From contig NZ_FNCP01000026.1 of NCBI RefSeq assembly GCF_900100785.1, positions 1 through 64,000 of the forward strand: a stretch of 64,000 bases of DNA, in the 5' to 3' direction. The translations under genes and the position numbers were made by a program. Shown piece after piece: positions 7,997-16,891 of this stretch. The notes under the pieces are model-generated. The model saw nothing but the letters and a program-made list of their open reading frames with translations. It did not search any database and had not been told where the DNA came from. Every line of letters begins with the position of its first letter. Within the stretch, counting starts at the first letter, position 1. Source of the stretch: Desulfosporosinus hippei DSM 8344 (GTDB lineage: Bacteria > Bacillota > Desulfitobacteriia > Desulfitobacteriales > Desulfitobacteriaceae).

Positions 7997-8629
7997 ATGG
8001 ATAATGCTTTTAAAGTGAAGCAAATTACCAAACTATATGATAGTTGTAATCAATGTGGTTTGCCGACTTTGACTTGCATATGTAATATGGTTACTCCGAT
8101 AAATTCAAGAGCCAAGTTTTGGGTTTTAACGAGTGAAAGGGAATTTTCCAGACCTTCAAGTACTGGAAGATTACTTAAATTGATAAACCCCCTTTCAACA
8201 GAAATATTCTTATGGGAACGAACCAAACCTTCGCAAAAATTGATCGAGAAGATGACTAACTTTAAAGGGAAAACGTATTTATTATTTCCGTCTGAGAATG
8301 AGGATTCTGAGAGTGAAACTCTAAGCAACCTTCAAGAAGAAATGAACGCATTCATTCTAATTGATGGTACTTGGAAGGAAGCAAGAAAGATCTTTAGAAA
8401 GTGCGATTACTTAAAAAGCATTCCCCAAATCTCTATAAAGCCGGATTATGAGTCTGAATTCACATTGCGAAGGGGTAGGCTTCAAAAAACACTTTGCACG
8501 ATTGAAGCTGCAATGGAAATTCTGAAAAGTACTGGGGAGACAGAACAGCAAAGAATAATAGAGCAATACTTTAACCTTTTTCTTAAACACTATAAAGCAG
8601 GTGCTAACTCCCATTTGCCTAAAGACTAA
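7997..8629 (+). CDS. DTW-domain protein (TapT-type tRNA-uridine aminocarboxypropyltransferase family)
   Basis: 210 aa from ATG 7997. It has the N-terminal zinc-type motif CNQCGLPTLTCIC, the DGTW signature in ILIDGTWKEARKIF, and LRRGRLQKTLCTIEA, all characteristic of the DTW family. E. coli TapT and its relatives use S-adenosylmethionine to form acp3U on tRNA, so a tRNA modification role is inferred. AGGAG at 7981-7985 lies 2 nt before ATG 7988 and 11 nt before ATG 7997, so the start is not certain; 7997 is preferred. Confidence 0.85.
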   Translation: MDNAFKVKQITKLYDSCNQCGLPTLTCICNMVTPINSRAKFWVLTSEREFSRPSSTGRLLKLINPLSTEIFLWERTKPSQKLIEKMTNFKGKTYLLFPSENEDSESETLSNLQEEMNAFILIDGTWKEARKIFRKCDYLKSIPQISIKPDYESEFTLRRGRLQKTLCTIEAAMEILKSTGETEQQRIIEQYFNLFLKHYKAGANSHLPKD

Positions 8630-8717
8630 TTTGCTCCAGGTTTCAATTGAACGATAATCCGCATGGAGGGAGTGAAAAGCCCTGGCTACCAAGTATAGAT
8701 ATCAGTCTGAAAGGCCG

Positions 8718-9530
8718 GTGACACGTTCTAAATACCGGTTGCTTTTTGGTAAGCTATTCTTTACATGGCGTCGTTACTTCCAATGGTATTTTTCTAGGTC
8801 AACCCAGTATGCATCTACATTCCAGAATCTTGCCCTCCCTTTTAAAGTGGCAGATCATAAAACGCCATTGTATCGGCAGCTTAAAAATGTTGATATGTGG
8901 TTGCAGGAAAACAAGGTAACGAACTTGAAGTTGGCTGTGTCGAAGATAAATGGGTTAGTTCTTAAACCAGGAGAGACATTTTCCCTTTGGCGTTTGGTAG
9001 GAAAACCAACGAAAGCAAAAGGGTTCTCGGAAGGGATGGTGCTAAAAAACGGGTCTTTTGTACCGGGAGTAGGAGGGGGCCTATGCCAACTTTCCAATCT
9101 TATCTATTGGATGACCTTACATACCCCCTTACAAGTAAAGGAACGCTGGCGCCACACGCATGACGTATTTCCGGATGCTAACAGGACTCAACCCTTTGGA
9201 AGCGGAGCTACAGTTGTTTATAATTATATAGATCTTCAAATCAAAAATGAGACCCCAAATTACTATCAACTTCAAATAAATGTCGGAGAATCAGATCTTG
9301 AAGGCCAATGGCGATGTGAACAACCTCTATCTCATAAATATAAGGTTTATGAAAGTGACCATTTGATTTCCCAAGAATGGTGGGGTGGGTACATGCGTCA
9401 CAATGTTATAAGCCGCCAGATATTTGATCTCCATAATAATCAGCTAGGAGACGAGTTTATCACTGAAAATCATGCCATAATGATGTACGAGCCTATGTTA
9501 ACTGGTAGTATTAATCGCTGTGGGCTTTAA
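8718..9530 (+). CDS. VanW-family protein
   Basis: 270 aa. The VanW core is clear: NLKLAVSKINGLVLKPGETFSLW, then GKPTKAKGFSEGMVL, then GVGGGLCQLSNLIYWMTLH, then ERWRHTHDVFPD. VanW occurs in some glycopeptide-resistance clusters but is widespread in Firmicutes with unknown biochemical role; no van genes are nearby. Start: GTG 8718 has little ribosome-binding sequence. A strong GGAGGG sits at 8665-8670, followed in frame only by CTG 8682 (11 nt later) before the stop at 8673 closes the frame upstream. Translation may therefore begin at a rare CTG. Confidence 0.85.
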   Translation: MTRSKYRLLFGKLFFTWRRYFQWYFSRSTQYASTFQNLALPFKVADHKTPLYRQLKNVDMWLQENKVTNLKLAVSKINGLVLKPGETFSLWRLVGKPTKAKGFSEGMVLKNGSFVPGVGGGLCQLSNLIYWMTLHTPLQVKERWRHTHDVFPDANRTQPFGSGATVVYNYIDLQIKNETPNYYQLQINVGESDLEGQWRCEQPLSHKYKVYESDHLISQEWWGGYMRHNVISRQIFDLHNNQLGDEFITENHAIMMYEPMLTGSINRCGL

Positions 9531-9565
9531 ATTAAGGATTGCTGAAATATGGAGGAAGAACAGAA

Positions 9566-10396
9566 TTGTCTAGGAGTAATCTGATTGCCGATTGTGAAAA
9601 ATGTTTCGGTTTATGTTGTGTTGCACTGTACTTTGCAGCTTCAGAAGGCTTCCCCAATGACAAAGACGCGGGTCAACCTTGCATTAATCTACAGCGGGAT
9701 TTTCACTGTTCCATTCATCAAAGCCTGAGGGAAAAAGGAATGAAAGGTTGCATGGCTTTTGATTGTTTTGGTGCGGGGCAAAAAGTAGCTCAAGTAAGCT
9801 TTTTGGGATTGGACTGGCGGAAAAAACCTGAATCTGCTAAGCAAATGTTTGATGTATTCCTTATTATGAGACAACTCCATGAATTGCTCTGGTATCTGTC
9901 GGAAGCTTTGACATTAGAACCAACCCGAACTATCCATAAGGAACTCCAAGCTATGCTTGATCAGACTGAACTTGTAACCGGCCTTAGTCCTGAGGCTCTT
10001 TTGAAAATAGATGTAGCTGCACAACGTGCAGAGGTTAACGCTTTACTGCTTAAAACTAGTGAACTTGTTCGAGCTGAAGCTCGTCTTGGGCAGGAGACCA
10101 GTTCAGGGCGAAAGAAGTCCTTCGGTAGAGGAGCTAATCTTATTGGAGCAGACCTTAGAAAATTTAATCTTAGAGGTGCAAATCTAAGAGGAGCTTACCT
10201 TATCGCTGCAGACCTCAGAGGAACTGACTTGACGGGAACTGATTTTATCGGGGCTGACTTACGAGATGCTGACTTCAGAGGAGCGGATTTAACAAAAAGC
10301 CTCTTTCTTACCCAGGCACAAATTAACACCACGAAGGGAGATAATTTCACGAAAATACGATCATCCTTTACCCGGCCGTTGCAATGGGACGCCTAG
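9566..10396 (+). CDS. Cys-rich N-terminal domain fused to pentapeptide repeats
   Basis: 276 aa. Residues about 5-80 carry a conserved Cys cluster: DCEKCFGLCC, then PCINL, FHCSIH, and GCMAFDCFGAGQ, suited to binding zinc or an iron-sulfur cluster. A helical linker follows. Residues about 190-255 are regular A(D/N)LRG pentapeptides (GADLR KFNLR GANLR GAYLI). The same two-part layout is known from actinobacterial pentapeptide proteins. GGAGGA (9551-9556) fits TTG 9566 with 9-nt spacing; the frame is open from 9539. Nine nt after VanW's end the open frame begins, so they may be cotranscribed. Function unknown. Confidence 0.78.
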   Translation: MSRSNLIADCEKCFGLCCVALYFAASEGFPNDKDAGQPCINLQRDFHCSIHQSLREKGMKGCMAFDCFGAGQKVAQVSFLGLDWRKKPESAKQMFDVFLIMRQLHELLWYLSEALTLEPTRTIHKELQAMLDQTELVTGLSPEALLKIDVAAQRAEVNALLLKTSELVRAEARLGQETSSGRKKSFGRGANLIGADLRKFNLRGANLRGAYLIAADLRGTDLTGTDFIGADLRDADFRGADLTKSLFLTQAQINTTKGDNFTKIRSSFTRPLQWDA

Positions 10397-10456
10397 AAAC
10401 AGAAGATAGGTATAGGGCCTGCGAATTTTCGTCTTAAGAGGGAGGGTTTACTATTT

Positions 10457-10906
10457 ATGTCCAATTCTATAATTAGAAGAGCCGAAAGTACTGACATTTC
10501 CGCTCTCGTTAGGTTGCTTGGAATCCTTTTTTCCATAGAGAGTGATTTCAAAATTGATGAAAGCAAACAACGCAAGGGTCTTGAAATAATGCTGCAGGAT
10601 GATTCCAAGGGTTGTATTATGGTTGCCGAGAACAATTCGCAAGTAATTGGAATGTGCACTGCTCAGATTTTAGTCTCTACTGCCGAGGGAGGGTATGTAG
10701 CTCTTATTGAAGATCTAGTAGTGGATAAAGAACATAGGGGAATAGGCATTGGCAAAGAATTGCTTTCATCCATTGAAGGCTGGGCGATGGAAAAGGGAGC
10801 AAAAAGATTGCAGTTATTGGCCGATAAGAATAACATCTCAGCGCTGGATTTTTATAAATCTATAGGGTGGAATAGCACCCAACTAATCTGCTTGCACAAG
10901 AAGTAA
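10457..10906 (+). CDS. GNAT-family N-acetyltransferase
   Basis: 149 aa. IRRAESTDISALVRLL starts the fold, IMVAENNSQVIGMCTAQI is beta-4, ALIEDLVVDKEHRGIGIGKELL is motif A with the acetyl-CoA loop (HRGIGIG), and NISALDFYKSIGW is motif B. Substrate unknown. GGAGGG lies upstream of ATG 10457. One of four intact GNAT genes in the window. Confidence 0.87.
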   Translation: MSNSIIRRAESTDISALVRLLGILFSIESDFKIDESKQRKGLEIMLQDDSKGCIMVAENNSQVIGMCTAQILVSTAEGGYVALIEDLVVDKEHRGIGIGKELLSSIEGWAMEKGAKRLQLLADKNNISALDFYKSIGWNSTQLICLHKK

Positions 10907-10954
10907 GTACTCGTCAACCCATCATCCATGGGTATTAACGGAGGAGAAAATGAT

Positions 10955-11449
10955 ATGAATAGGAATCAAATAATAGAACTTTACGGATATAACGCTTGGG
11001 CAAATAAAACGTTAATGAGTGTGGTAAAGAATCTTGAAACTGAAGAATTCATCAGAAACCTGTCAAGTAGTTTTAAATCAATCCGAGATACAATGGTTCA
11101 TATTCTGGGCGCTGAAGAATTATGGTTGTCACGATGGATAGGCGAACAAGGTCGTACACTTTTAAATCCTGTTGATTATCCTAATTACTTAGCTATGGCT
11201 GAAAGGTGGGGTGATTTTAGCAGTCAGATCGATAGTTTTCTGATGTCTTTAACAGAAACTGAATTATTGGAAGAAATAAGTTATAAGAACTTAGAGGGTG
11301 TAGCATATACTTTGGAATTATGGAAACAGATGCTGCATGTGACAAATCATTCCTCGTTTCACAGAGGGCAGGTAGTAACAATGCTGAGGCAAGTAAATAA
11401 GCAGCCACCTTCACTGGATATGATTTATTATTATTTAGCTAAGAAGTAA
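10955..11449 (+). CDS. DinB-family protein
   Basis: 164 aa, four-helix bundle expected. NRNQIIELYGYNAWANKTLM starts the domain, MVHILGAEELWLSRW carries the first metal-binding His, and HVTNHSSFHRGQVVTMLRQ carries the two C-terminal His residues of the DinB/YfiT metal site. Some relatives are bacillithiol- or other thiol-dependent transferases; many have no known role. GGAGGAG fits ATG 10955; the frame is open from 10928. Confidence 0.87.
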   Translation: MNRNQIIELYGYNAWANKTLMSVVKNLETEEFIRNLSSSFKSIRDTMVHILGAEELWLSRWIGEQGRTLLNPVDYPNYLAMAERWGDFSSQIDSFLMSLTETELLEEISYKNLEGVAYTLELWKQMLHVTNHSSFHRGQVVTMLRQVNKQPPSLDMIYYYLAKK

Positions 11450-11488
11450 TAATTATTAGTGACTTAAACCAAATAATCCTATGAGGAT

Positions 11489-11881
11489 ATGGTGAGTACT
11501 ATGCACGGTAAGAGGAAAGTAATTAGATATCTAATGCTAGTGACAATAGTTATGATATGTGGCTTAAGCGCACGAAGTTTCTCTTCGTTTTTACCGCTTT
11601 GGATTAATTTGTATTTAGGGGATATCTTATGGGGATTGATGATTTTTTTCTTGTTCGGTCTTCTATTCAGAGCTAAATCAACAAGAGTGGTTGCAGCCGG
11701 TGCGCTCATCTTTTCCTATGCTGTTGAGATTAGTCAACTATACCATTCCTATTGGATTGATTCATTAAGGCACACTAGTATTGGCGGTTTAGTCTTAGGT
11801 TACGGATTTTTATGGAGTGATCTGATTTCCTATACTCTAGGAATTGGTTTTGGATTATTGATTGAGCGTAGGCTTAATTAA
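11489..11881 (+). CDS. DUF2809-family membrane protein
   Basis: 130 aa with about four membrane helices. GLSARSF at the first helix, LYLGDILWGLMIFFLFG, VVAAGALIFSYAVEISQLYHSYWIDSLR, and SDLISYTLGIGFG are DUF2809 hallmarks, including the conserved E-x-S-Q. Role unknown. Start uncertain: GAGGA at 11483-11487 overlaps ATG 11489; GTG 11492 and ATG 11501 in the same frame are alternatives. It ends 9 nt before the 3' end of the convergent kinase gene. Confidence 0.82.
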   Translation: MVSTMHGKRKVIRYLMLVTIVMICGLSARSFSSFLPLWINLYLGDILWGLMIFFLFGLLFRAKSTRVVAAGALIFSYAVEISQLYHSYWIDSLRHTSIGGLVLGYGFLWSDLISYTLGIGFGLLIERRLN

Positions 11882-11890
11882 GCAAGTTAA

Positions 11891-13309
11891 CTACTCTACT
11901 ATGGGGAAAATGATGAAGAAAGATGTCCCGTTTTTATCGCTTACAAAATCCAGCTTGGCGTTATGGCGTTCGAGAATACTGAGTGACATAGAAAGCCCCA
12001 GTCCGGTTCCATTTTGTTTGGTTGTAAAGAAAGGCATTCCGATATTATCCTGCAGCTCTGGAGGTATTCCTTGACCATTGTCACAGATGATTAGTTTAAC
12101 AGAGGTTTGATTGCTCTCTGTGATAATCTTGACACACCCTTTAGATTTTGAAGCTTCTAAGGCGTTCTTAACGATATTTAACAAGACTTGTTTGATTTCA
12201 TCTTCATCAAGCAGTGTAATGCTAACAGCCTTTTGTTCGACAATGATAATTTTGTCTTCTTCTAGAGCTTGGGCTTCAATGAGGGGTAATACACTATTAA
12301 TGATATCATTAATATTATGCAATTTAAGATTGGTTGGCTTAGTCCTAGACAAACACAGTAATTCAGTAATTATTTGATTGGCTCTGTTAAGCTCATCAAT
12401 CATTAAGATAAAATGGGTCTGATAAGGAGAGATTCCTTCCTTAGATTGAAGCAATTGCAAGAATCCTTTAACTGTCTGTAAAGGATTGCGAATTTCATGA
12501 GCAATGCTTGCTGACATCTGTCCAAGAAGGTTTAGATGCTCGAGCCTGCGGAGTTCTTTTTGACATCTTAGGTTGTCAGTAATGTCAATTCCTATTTCTA
12601 AGCGACATGATTTTTCATTAACGTTTATTGATTCTGAAGTAATGATAATGTGTTTAAAAGAATCAGCTGATTTAGTCTTAACTGATATTAGTTTACTAAA
12701 AGAATTGTTGTCATAATCTTCAGGTATTTTGTGAGGCGAAAATTGATTGTTCTGTGTTTCGCAGATATCTTCTTTAGTTTTACCAATTATTTCGTTTGCC
12801 GAATAACCAAAGAAATCTGCGAAGCTATCATTAACACTGACAAGCTGGTTGTTATCTTGATTAACAATTGCCATCAGGGCATGACTGTTGCGAAAAACCG
12901 CTGAAAACCTTTCTTGTGCTCTTAACAGCTCATTTTGAGTATGTTTGTGATGTGTGATATTCTTAAAGAACAAAACGATATACTTATCGATCATACATAG
13001 ATTAACTTCGAACCACCGGTTTGTAATCGAGCCGCAAAATTCGAGACTAGTATTTTGGCGATCGTTTTTTATCTTATACATTGCATGAAATATATTTGTA
13101 TTAATATATTGAGGTGCTATTTCCCAAAAGGGTTTGCTCATTAAATACTCTTTGGGTAAAAGAAAAAATTCCTCGGCTTGAGAATTCATTTTCACAATAT
13201 AGAACCATGGATCAAGCATTACGCAGGCTTCAGGAATACAGTTGAAAAAATGAGACGATAATAGTTCATCCAATTTGCATTTTTCGGAATCAAAATTATC
13301 GATTTTCAT
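11891..13309 (-). CDS. PAS-domain sensor histidine kinase (soluble)
   Basis: 472 aa without membrane segments. Two PAS-like modules (about 12-125 and 130-250) are followed by HisKA with SASIAHEIRNPLQTVKGFLQ (phospho-accepting His) and an HATPase domain with N-box IVKNALEAS, G1 ICDNGQGIP and G2 NGTGLGLSM. This architecture resembles the sporulation kinases (KinA/KinE type) and other orphan cytoplasmic kinases of spore formers. No response regulator is adjacent, which fits phosphorelay input, though that is an inference. ATG 13309 is chosen over an upstream GTG at 13318. Confidence 0.87.
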   Translation of the reverse strand: MKIDNFDSEKCKLDELLSSHFFNCIPEACVMLDPWFYIVKMNSQAEEFFLLPKEYLMSKPFWEIAPQYINTNIFHAMYKIKNDRQNTSLEFCGSITNRWFEVNLCMIDKYIVLFFKNITHHKHTQNELLRAQERFSAVFRNSHALMAIVNQDNNQLVSVNDSFADFFGYSANEIIGKTKEDICETQNNQFSPHKIPEDYDNNSFSKLISVKTKSADSFKHIIITSESINVNEKSCRLEIGIDITDNLRCQKELRRLEHLNLLGQMSASIAHEIRNPLQTVKGFLQLLQSKEGISPYQTHFILMIDELNRANQIITELLCLSRTKPTNLKLHNINDIINSVLPLIEAQALEEDKIIIVEQKAVSITLLDEDEIKQVLLNIVKNALEASKSKGCVKIITESNQTSVKLIICDNGQGIPPELQDNIGMPFFTTKQNGTGLGLSMSLSILERHNAKLDFVSDKNGTSFFIIFPIVE

Positions 13310-13467
13310 TAAAATCACTCTTTTCTACTATCTTACTTGTATCATAATCCTTGATACTCGAAAACGGTGTCGCATCTTGCGGAAAAAATATACTACCTAT
13401 CTAAAAATTTCCATACAGATAATATTCGTTTATTCTTATTTTCCTTTCTCGAAGGATGTTTTTGAGT

Positions 13468-13496
13468 TTGTTAGAAAACAAGGTCTATGATATAGT
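13468..13496 (+). promoter_or_regulatory. Sigma-A-type promoter upstream of the ABC-F gene
   Basis: TTGTTA (13468-13473), 17 nt, TATAGT (13491-13496). The 315-nt gap between the kinase and the ABC-F gene holds nothing else that I recognise. Confidence 0.55.
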
Positions 13497-13633
13497 AAAT
13501 TTCGATAACGAGCTTGTTTGTCAAAATATCGAGGTGCTTTATTTTCTTGACTTGGAACCCACAACGTGAATAGCAACCCAGTCTTAAGTTAAATTAATGT
13601 TGTAACGAATATCAATAGAGCAGGTGCAGAAAA

Positions 13634-15478
13634 ATGAGTGTTTTATTTTGCCGCGATTGCGGTGTTGATATATCCGGTGAGCCACTTTTTCGGCGGATTA
13701 GTTTTGCCCTGGAAAATGGAGAAAAGGCTGCTCTAGTTGGTCCGAACGGAGCAGGTAAAACAACTCTCATTCGGGCTTGTATAGGTGATATGCGCTTAGA
13801 ATGTGGAGAGGTTCAAATCCTTGGTTCCTACGGTTATCTGCCTCAGACTCCTATTGTGGAAGATGAAGGTAAGGTTTTTGACTGTGTAATCCAGGAACGT
13901 GCAGATTTACTATATCTGCAGGAACAACTGAGGGAGTTAGAAGAAAAAATGGGTACCACTCCAAGTGAAAAAGTAATGGAGCAGTATGCTGTTTTGACTG
14001 AATCCTTCGAACGCCAAGGAGGCTATGCTTTAGAAGCTTTAGTTCGGAAAATATTAGCAGGATTAGGGCTAGAAGAGGAAATGAATTCTCAGGTTGCTAC
14101 GCTAAGCGGGGGACAAAAAACTCGGTTAGCCCTATGTAAGCTTTTGCTTCGAGCCCCTGAACTTTTAATATTAGATGAGCCAACTAATCATTTAGATATT
14201 GCTGCAATGGAATGGCTTGAAGGGTACTTGAGAGATTATTCCGGAGCTTTGCTGATTGTTTCACATGACAGATACTTTTTAGATAGAACGGTATCGAGAG
14301 TTTTGTGTCTGGAAAACGGCGGATTGAAAAGTTATCCCGGAAATTACTCTGAGTATGAATTACTCAAAGCTATAGAGGCCAAGACAATAGATCGAGAAGC
14401 AGAACGTTTAGCGAAAAAGATTGCTAAGCTTGAAGAATATGTTCGTAGAAATAAGGCTGGAGTCAACTCCAAGCAGGCTCGGGGCCGGGAAAGTCAGCTG
14501 CAAAAACTTAAGCCTATTCAGGTTAGCAAGGTAGATCATGGACTTTCAATCTCCATGGGAAGTGGTGGAAGAAGCGGAAATCGGGTACTTTTAATAGAAG
14601 ATCTATCGATTTCTTTCGCAACCAGGACTCTTTTTTCCAATGTACAACTGGATCTAAGACGTGAAGATAGAGTAGCGTTGTTGGGTAAAAATGGGATCGG
14701 AAAAACGACTATTCTCAAAGCTATTCTTGATCAGGTTCCGTTTAAGGGAACCATTCGTTTGGGAGCAAATGTGAAAATTGCCTATTACTCACAGGAGCAT
14801 GAAAATCTGGGTACTTCCGGTACGGTAATGGATGAGATCCGAAAGGTCTCCGATTTAAAGGATCCGGAGATTAGAAGTCTTCTCGCCAGATATGGGTTTC
14901 GAAAAGATGATGTATTTAAGCTTATATCTGTCTTAAGTGGAGGAGAAAAGAGCCGTTTAGCCTTATGCAAACTTTTCTTAGAGCAAGGGAACTTACTCCT
15001 GCTGGATGAGCCGACAAATCACCTGGATGTTGAAACTCGTGGGGTTTTAGAAGAAGCTCTTCAAGAGTACGACGGAACAGTACTAATGGTTTCCCATGAT
15101 CGCTACTTCTTAGATAAGGTTGCTAACAAAATTGCCGAACTAACCCCTCGTGGACTGCTGCTTTATGATGGAGATTACACCGGGTTCAAAGAATATAAAC
15201 AACAGCAAGAAGAACTTTGTGATGCTTCTCTGGATCGAAATAATAAGACAAGTGGGCAAGATCAACAAGAGAGCCGCCTTCAAGCACGTGAAAAAAAGCG
15301 AATGAAGCAACTTGAATTAGAAATCGAAGAGTTAGAAACAAAACTTCAAACATTAGAAGAAGAGCTTGGAATGGCCAATACTAATTATGAGTTGGCTATG
15401 AAGCTGCATGAAGATTATGAGGCGGCAAAGCAACGCAGAGATAGTGCTTTAGAAGAATGGATTGCTGGAAATGATTGA
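13634..15478 (+). CDS. ABC-F family ATPase (ribosome-associated type)
   Basis: 614 aa, two nucleotide-binding domains and no membrane part. Domain 1: Walker A GPNGAGKTT, signature LSGGQKTRLALCKLLL, Walker B LLILDEPTNHLD. Domain 2: GKNGIGKTT, LSGGEKSRLALCKLFL, LLLLDEPTNHLD. The two are joined by a basic linker (about 250-300) and followed by a charged coiled-coil tail (about 535-605). ABC-F proteins act on ribosomes, resolving stalls or protecting against antibiotics; which of these applies here is not decidable. The start follows GCAGGTG. The tail layout resembles Uup/YdiF-type housekeeping members. Confidence 0.9.
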   Translation: MSVLFCRDCGVDISGEPLFRRISFALENGEKAALVGPNGAGKTTLIRACIGDMRLECGEVQILGSYGYLPQTPIVEDEGKVFDCVIQERADLLYLQEQLRELEEKMGTTPSEKVMEQYAVLTESFERQGGYALEALVRKILAGLGLEEEMNSQVATLSGGQKTRLALCKLLLRAPELLILDEPTNHLDIAAMEWLEGYLRDYSGALLIVSHDRYFLDRTVSRVLCLENGGLKSYPGNYSEYELLKAIEAKTIDREAERLAKKIAKLEEYVRRNKAGVNSKQARGRESQLQKLKPIQVSKVDHGLSISMGSGGRSGNRVLLIEDLSISFATRTLFSNVQLDLRREDRVALLGKNGIGKTTILKAILDQVPFKGTIRLGANVKIAYYSQEHENLGTSGTVMDEIRKVSDLKDPEIRSLLARYGFRKDDVFKLISVLSGGEKSRLALCKLFLEQGNLLLLDEPTNHLDVETRGVLEEALQEYDGTVLMVSHDRYFLDKVANKIAELTPRGLLLYDGDYTGFKEYKQQQEELCDASLDRNNKTSGQDQQESRLQAREKKRMKQLELEIEELETKLQTLEEELGMANTNYELAMKLHEDYEAAKQRRDSALEEWIAGND

Positions 15479-15542
15479 TTTCACCAAATAGACTTTGAAT
15501 CCATATATTATCCTGAAGTCGCAAGATGGAGGGATACATATT

Positions 15543-16202
15543 ATGGGAGTAGCTATGCTTATGGCAGTGGCTTTAAGTCTGGATGGTTTTGGTGTCGGGT
15601 TGGCGTATGGGCTGCGCCGCATTCGAATACCGGTAAATTCGCTTATAGCTATTGCAATGTGTACGGTTTTGGCAATGGGAATTTCAATGCTTTTCGGTAG
15701 CTGGGTAAGCTTATGGCTAGAGGTAATACCTGCACAGTTATTAGGAGCTGTAATTTTACTAGCTCTAGGAGTTTTTCAATTAGGGAAAGCTATTAGGAAT
15801 GGGAGCGAAGAAGTCTTTCCGGAAGCTGTGCCGGCTATGGCTTATGCTCAACCCAAAGCTGTTTTAGAACCGGTTTTTAGATTTCAATTACAATTATTCG
15901 GTTTGGTAATTCAAGTTCTTAAGACACCCGATATTGCAGATGTCGATGGTTCTGGGGTAATCAGTTTAAAAGAAAGCTTACTGTTAGGAAGTGCCCTAGC
16001 TATAGATGCCTTTGCAAGTGGAATAGGAGCTGCTATGGCTGGAATGACTTTGTCAGTAATTGGAGTCGTAGCCTTGACCCAAATAATGATGCTCCGGCTA
16101 GGTCAGCAAATGGCCGGGAAAATTCCCGTATATTGGACTAGTAAGGCGGAATATTTGCCAGGTGTTGTTTTAATCTTAATCGGATTGGGAAAATTGATCT
16201 GA
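15543..16202 (+). CDS. ytaF: Sporulation membrane protein YtaF
   Basis: 219 aa, six membrane segments, related to the MntP transporter fold. MAVALSLDGFGVGLAYGL in the first helix and GSALAIDAFASGIGAAMAG in a later helix are the two pseudo-repeats. Between them lies a canonical 12-residue EF-hand loop, D133-V-D-G-S-G-V-I-S-L-K-E144, with the correct ligand spacing, which suggests Ca binding. GGAGGG (15528-15533) fixes ATG 15543; the frame is open from 15495. Directly followed by coaE, a pairing common in spore-forming Firmicutes. Confidence 0.9.
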   Translation: MGVAMLMAVALSLDGFGVGLAYGLRRIRIPVNSLIAIAMCTVLAMGISMLFGSWVSLWLEVIPAQLLGAVILLALGVFQLGKAIRNGSEEVFPEAVPAMAYAQPKAVLEPVFRFQLQLFGLVIQVLKTPDIADVDGSGVISLKESLLLGSALAIDAFASGIGAAMAGMTLSVIGVVALTQIMMLRLGQQMAGKIPVYWTSKAEYLPGVVLILIGLGKLI

Positions 16203-16212
16203 GGTGAGAAGT

Positions 16213-16821
16213 ATGTTTAACATTGGCCTGACGGGTGGAATTGGCAGTGGTAAATCTACAGTTGCCCAATGGTTTAAAAATAAAGGAATACCGGTTCTCG
16301 ACGCTGATCAAACGGTTCACCGTTTGTTGCAAACTGACTCATTGACGATTTCAAAATTAGTTACTGAATTTGGCCCGGAAATTTTGAATAGAAATCAACA
16401 AATAGATCGAACCACTTTAGGAAAACTGGTTTTCAGGGATGATGATGCACGAAAGCGCTTAGAGCGCATCGTGCACCCTCGTGTAAGGCAATGTATGAAT
16501 GAAGACCGAGATTCGCTTGAGCAGCGCGGGGATAAGATATGTGTTTGGGATGTGCCTCTGCTCTTTGAATCAGGTTTTAAAAAGTATGTAGATGAAGTTT
16601 GGGTTGTCTGGGTACCACGCAGCCTGCAAATTTCTCGCGTTCTGGCAAGGGACAAGCTGAGTCTGGGTGAGGTGGAAGCCCGAATTGCTTCCCAAGGATC
16701 ACTAGATGAAAAGTGCAAGCTAGCTGATGTTGTTATTGATAATTCTGGGGACGAGGCTCAAACAGTGTGTCAACTCTCTAATAAATGGGAAGAATTACTA
16801 GATAGGCTAGAGCTCAATTAA
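16213..16821 (+). CDS. coaE: Dephospho-CoA kinase
   Basis: 202 aa, normal length. Phosphorylates the ribose 3'-OH of dephospho-CoA, the last step of coenzyme A synthesis. IGLTGGIGSGKST holds the P-loop, VLDADQTVHRLL the substrate-binding Asp, and VHPRVRQ and VWDVPLLFESG the lid and core motifs. GAGGTGAG (16201-16208) overlaps the ytaF stop and serves ATG 16213, so ytaF-coaE are probably cotranscribed and translationally linked. Confidence 0.96.
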   Translation: MFNIGLTGGIGSGKSTVAQWFKNKGIPVLDADQTVHRLLQTDSLTISKLVTEFGPEILNRNQQIDRTTLGKLVFRDDDARKRLERIVHPRVRQCMNEDRDSLEQRGDKICVWDVPLLFESGFKKYVDEVWVVWVPRSLQISRVLARDKLSLGEVEARIASQGSLDEKCKLADVVIDNSGDEAQTVCQLSNKWEELLDRLELN

Positions 16822-16891
16822 TACATAATAGACTACTTTGAGAAAATAGACTAAGGATAAATACCTTTCTTAATTGTGAGAAGGAGATGGG

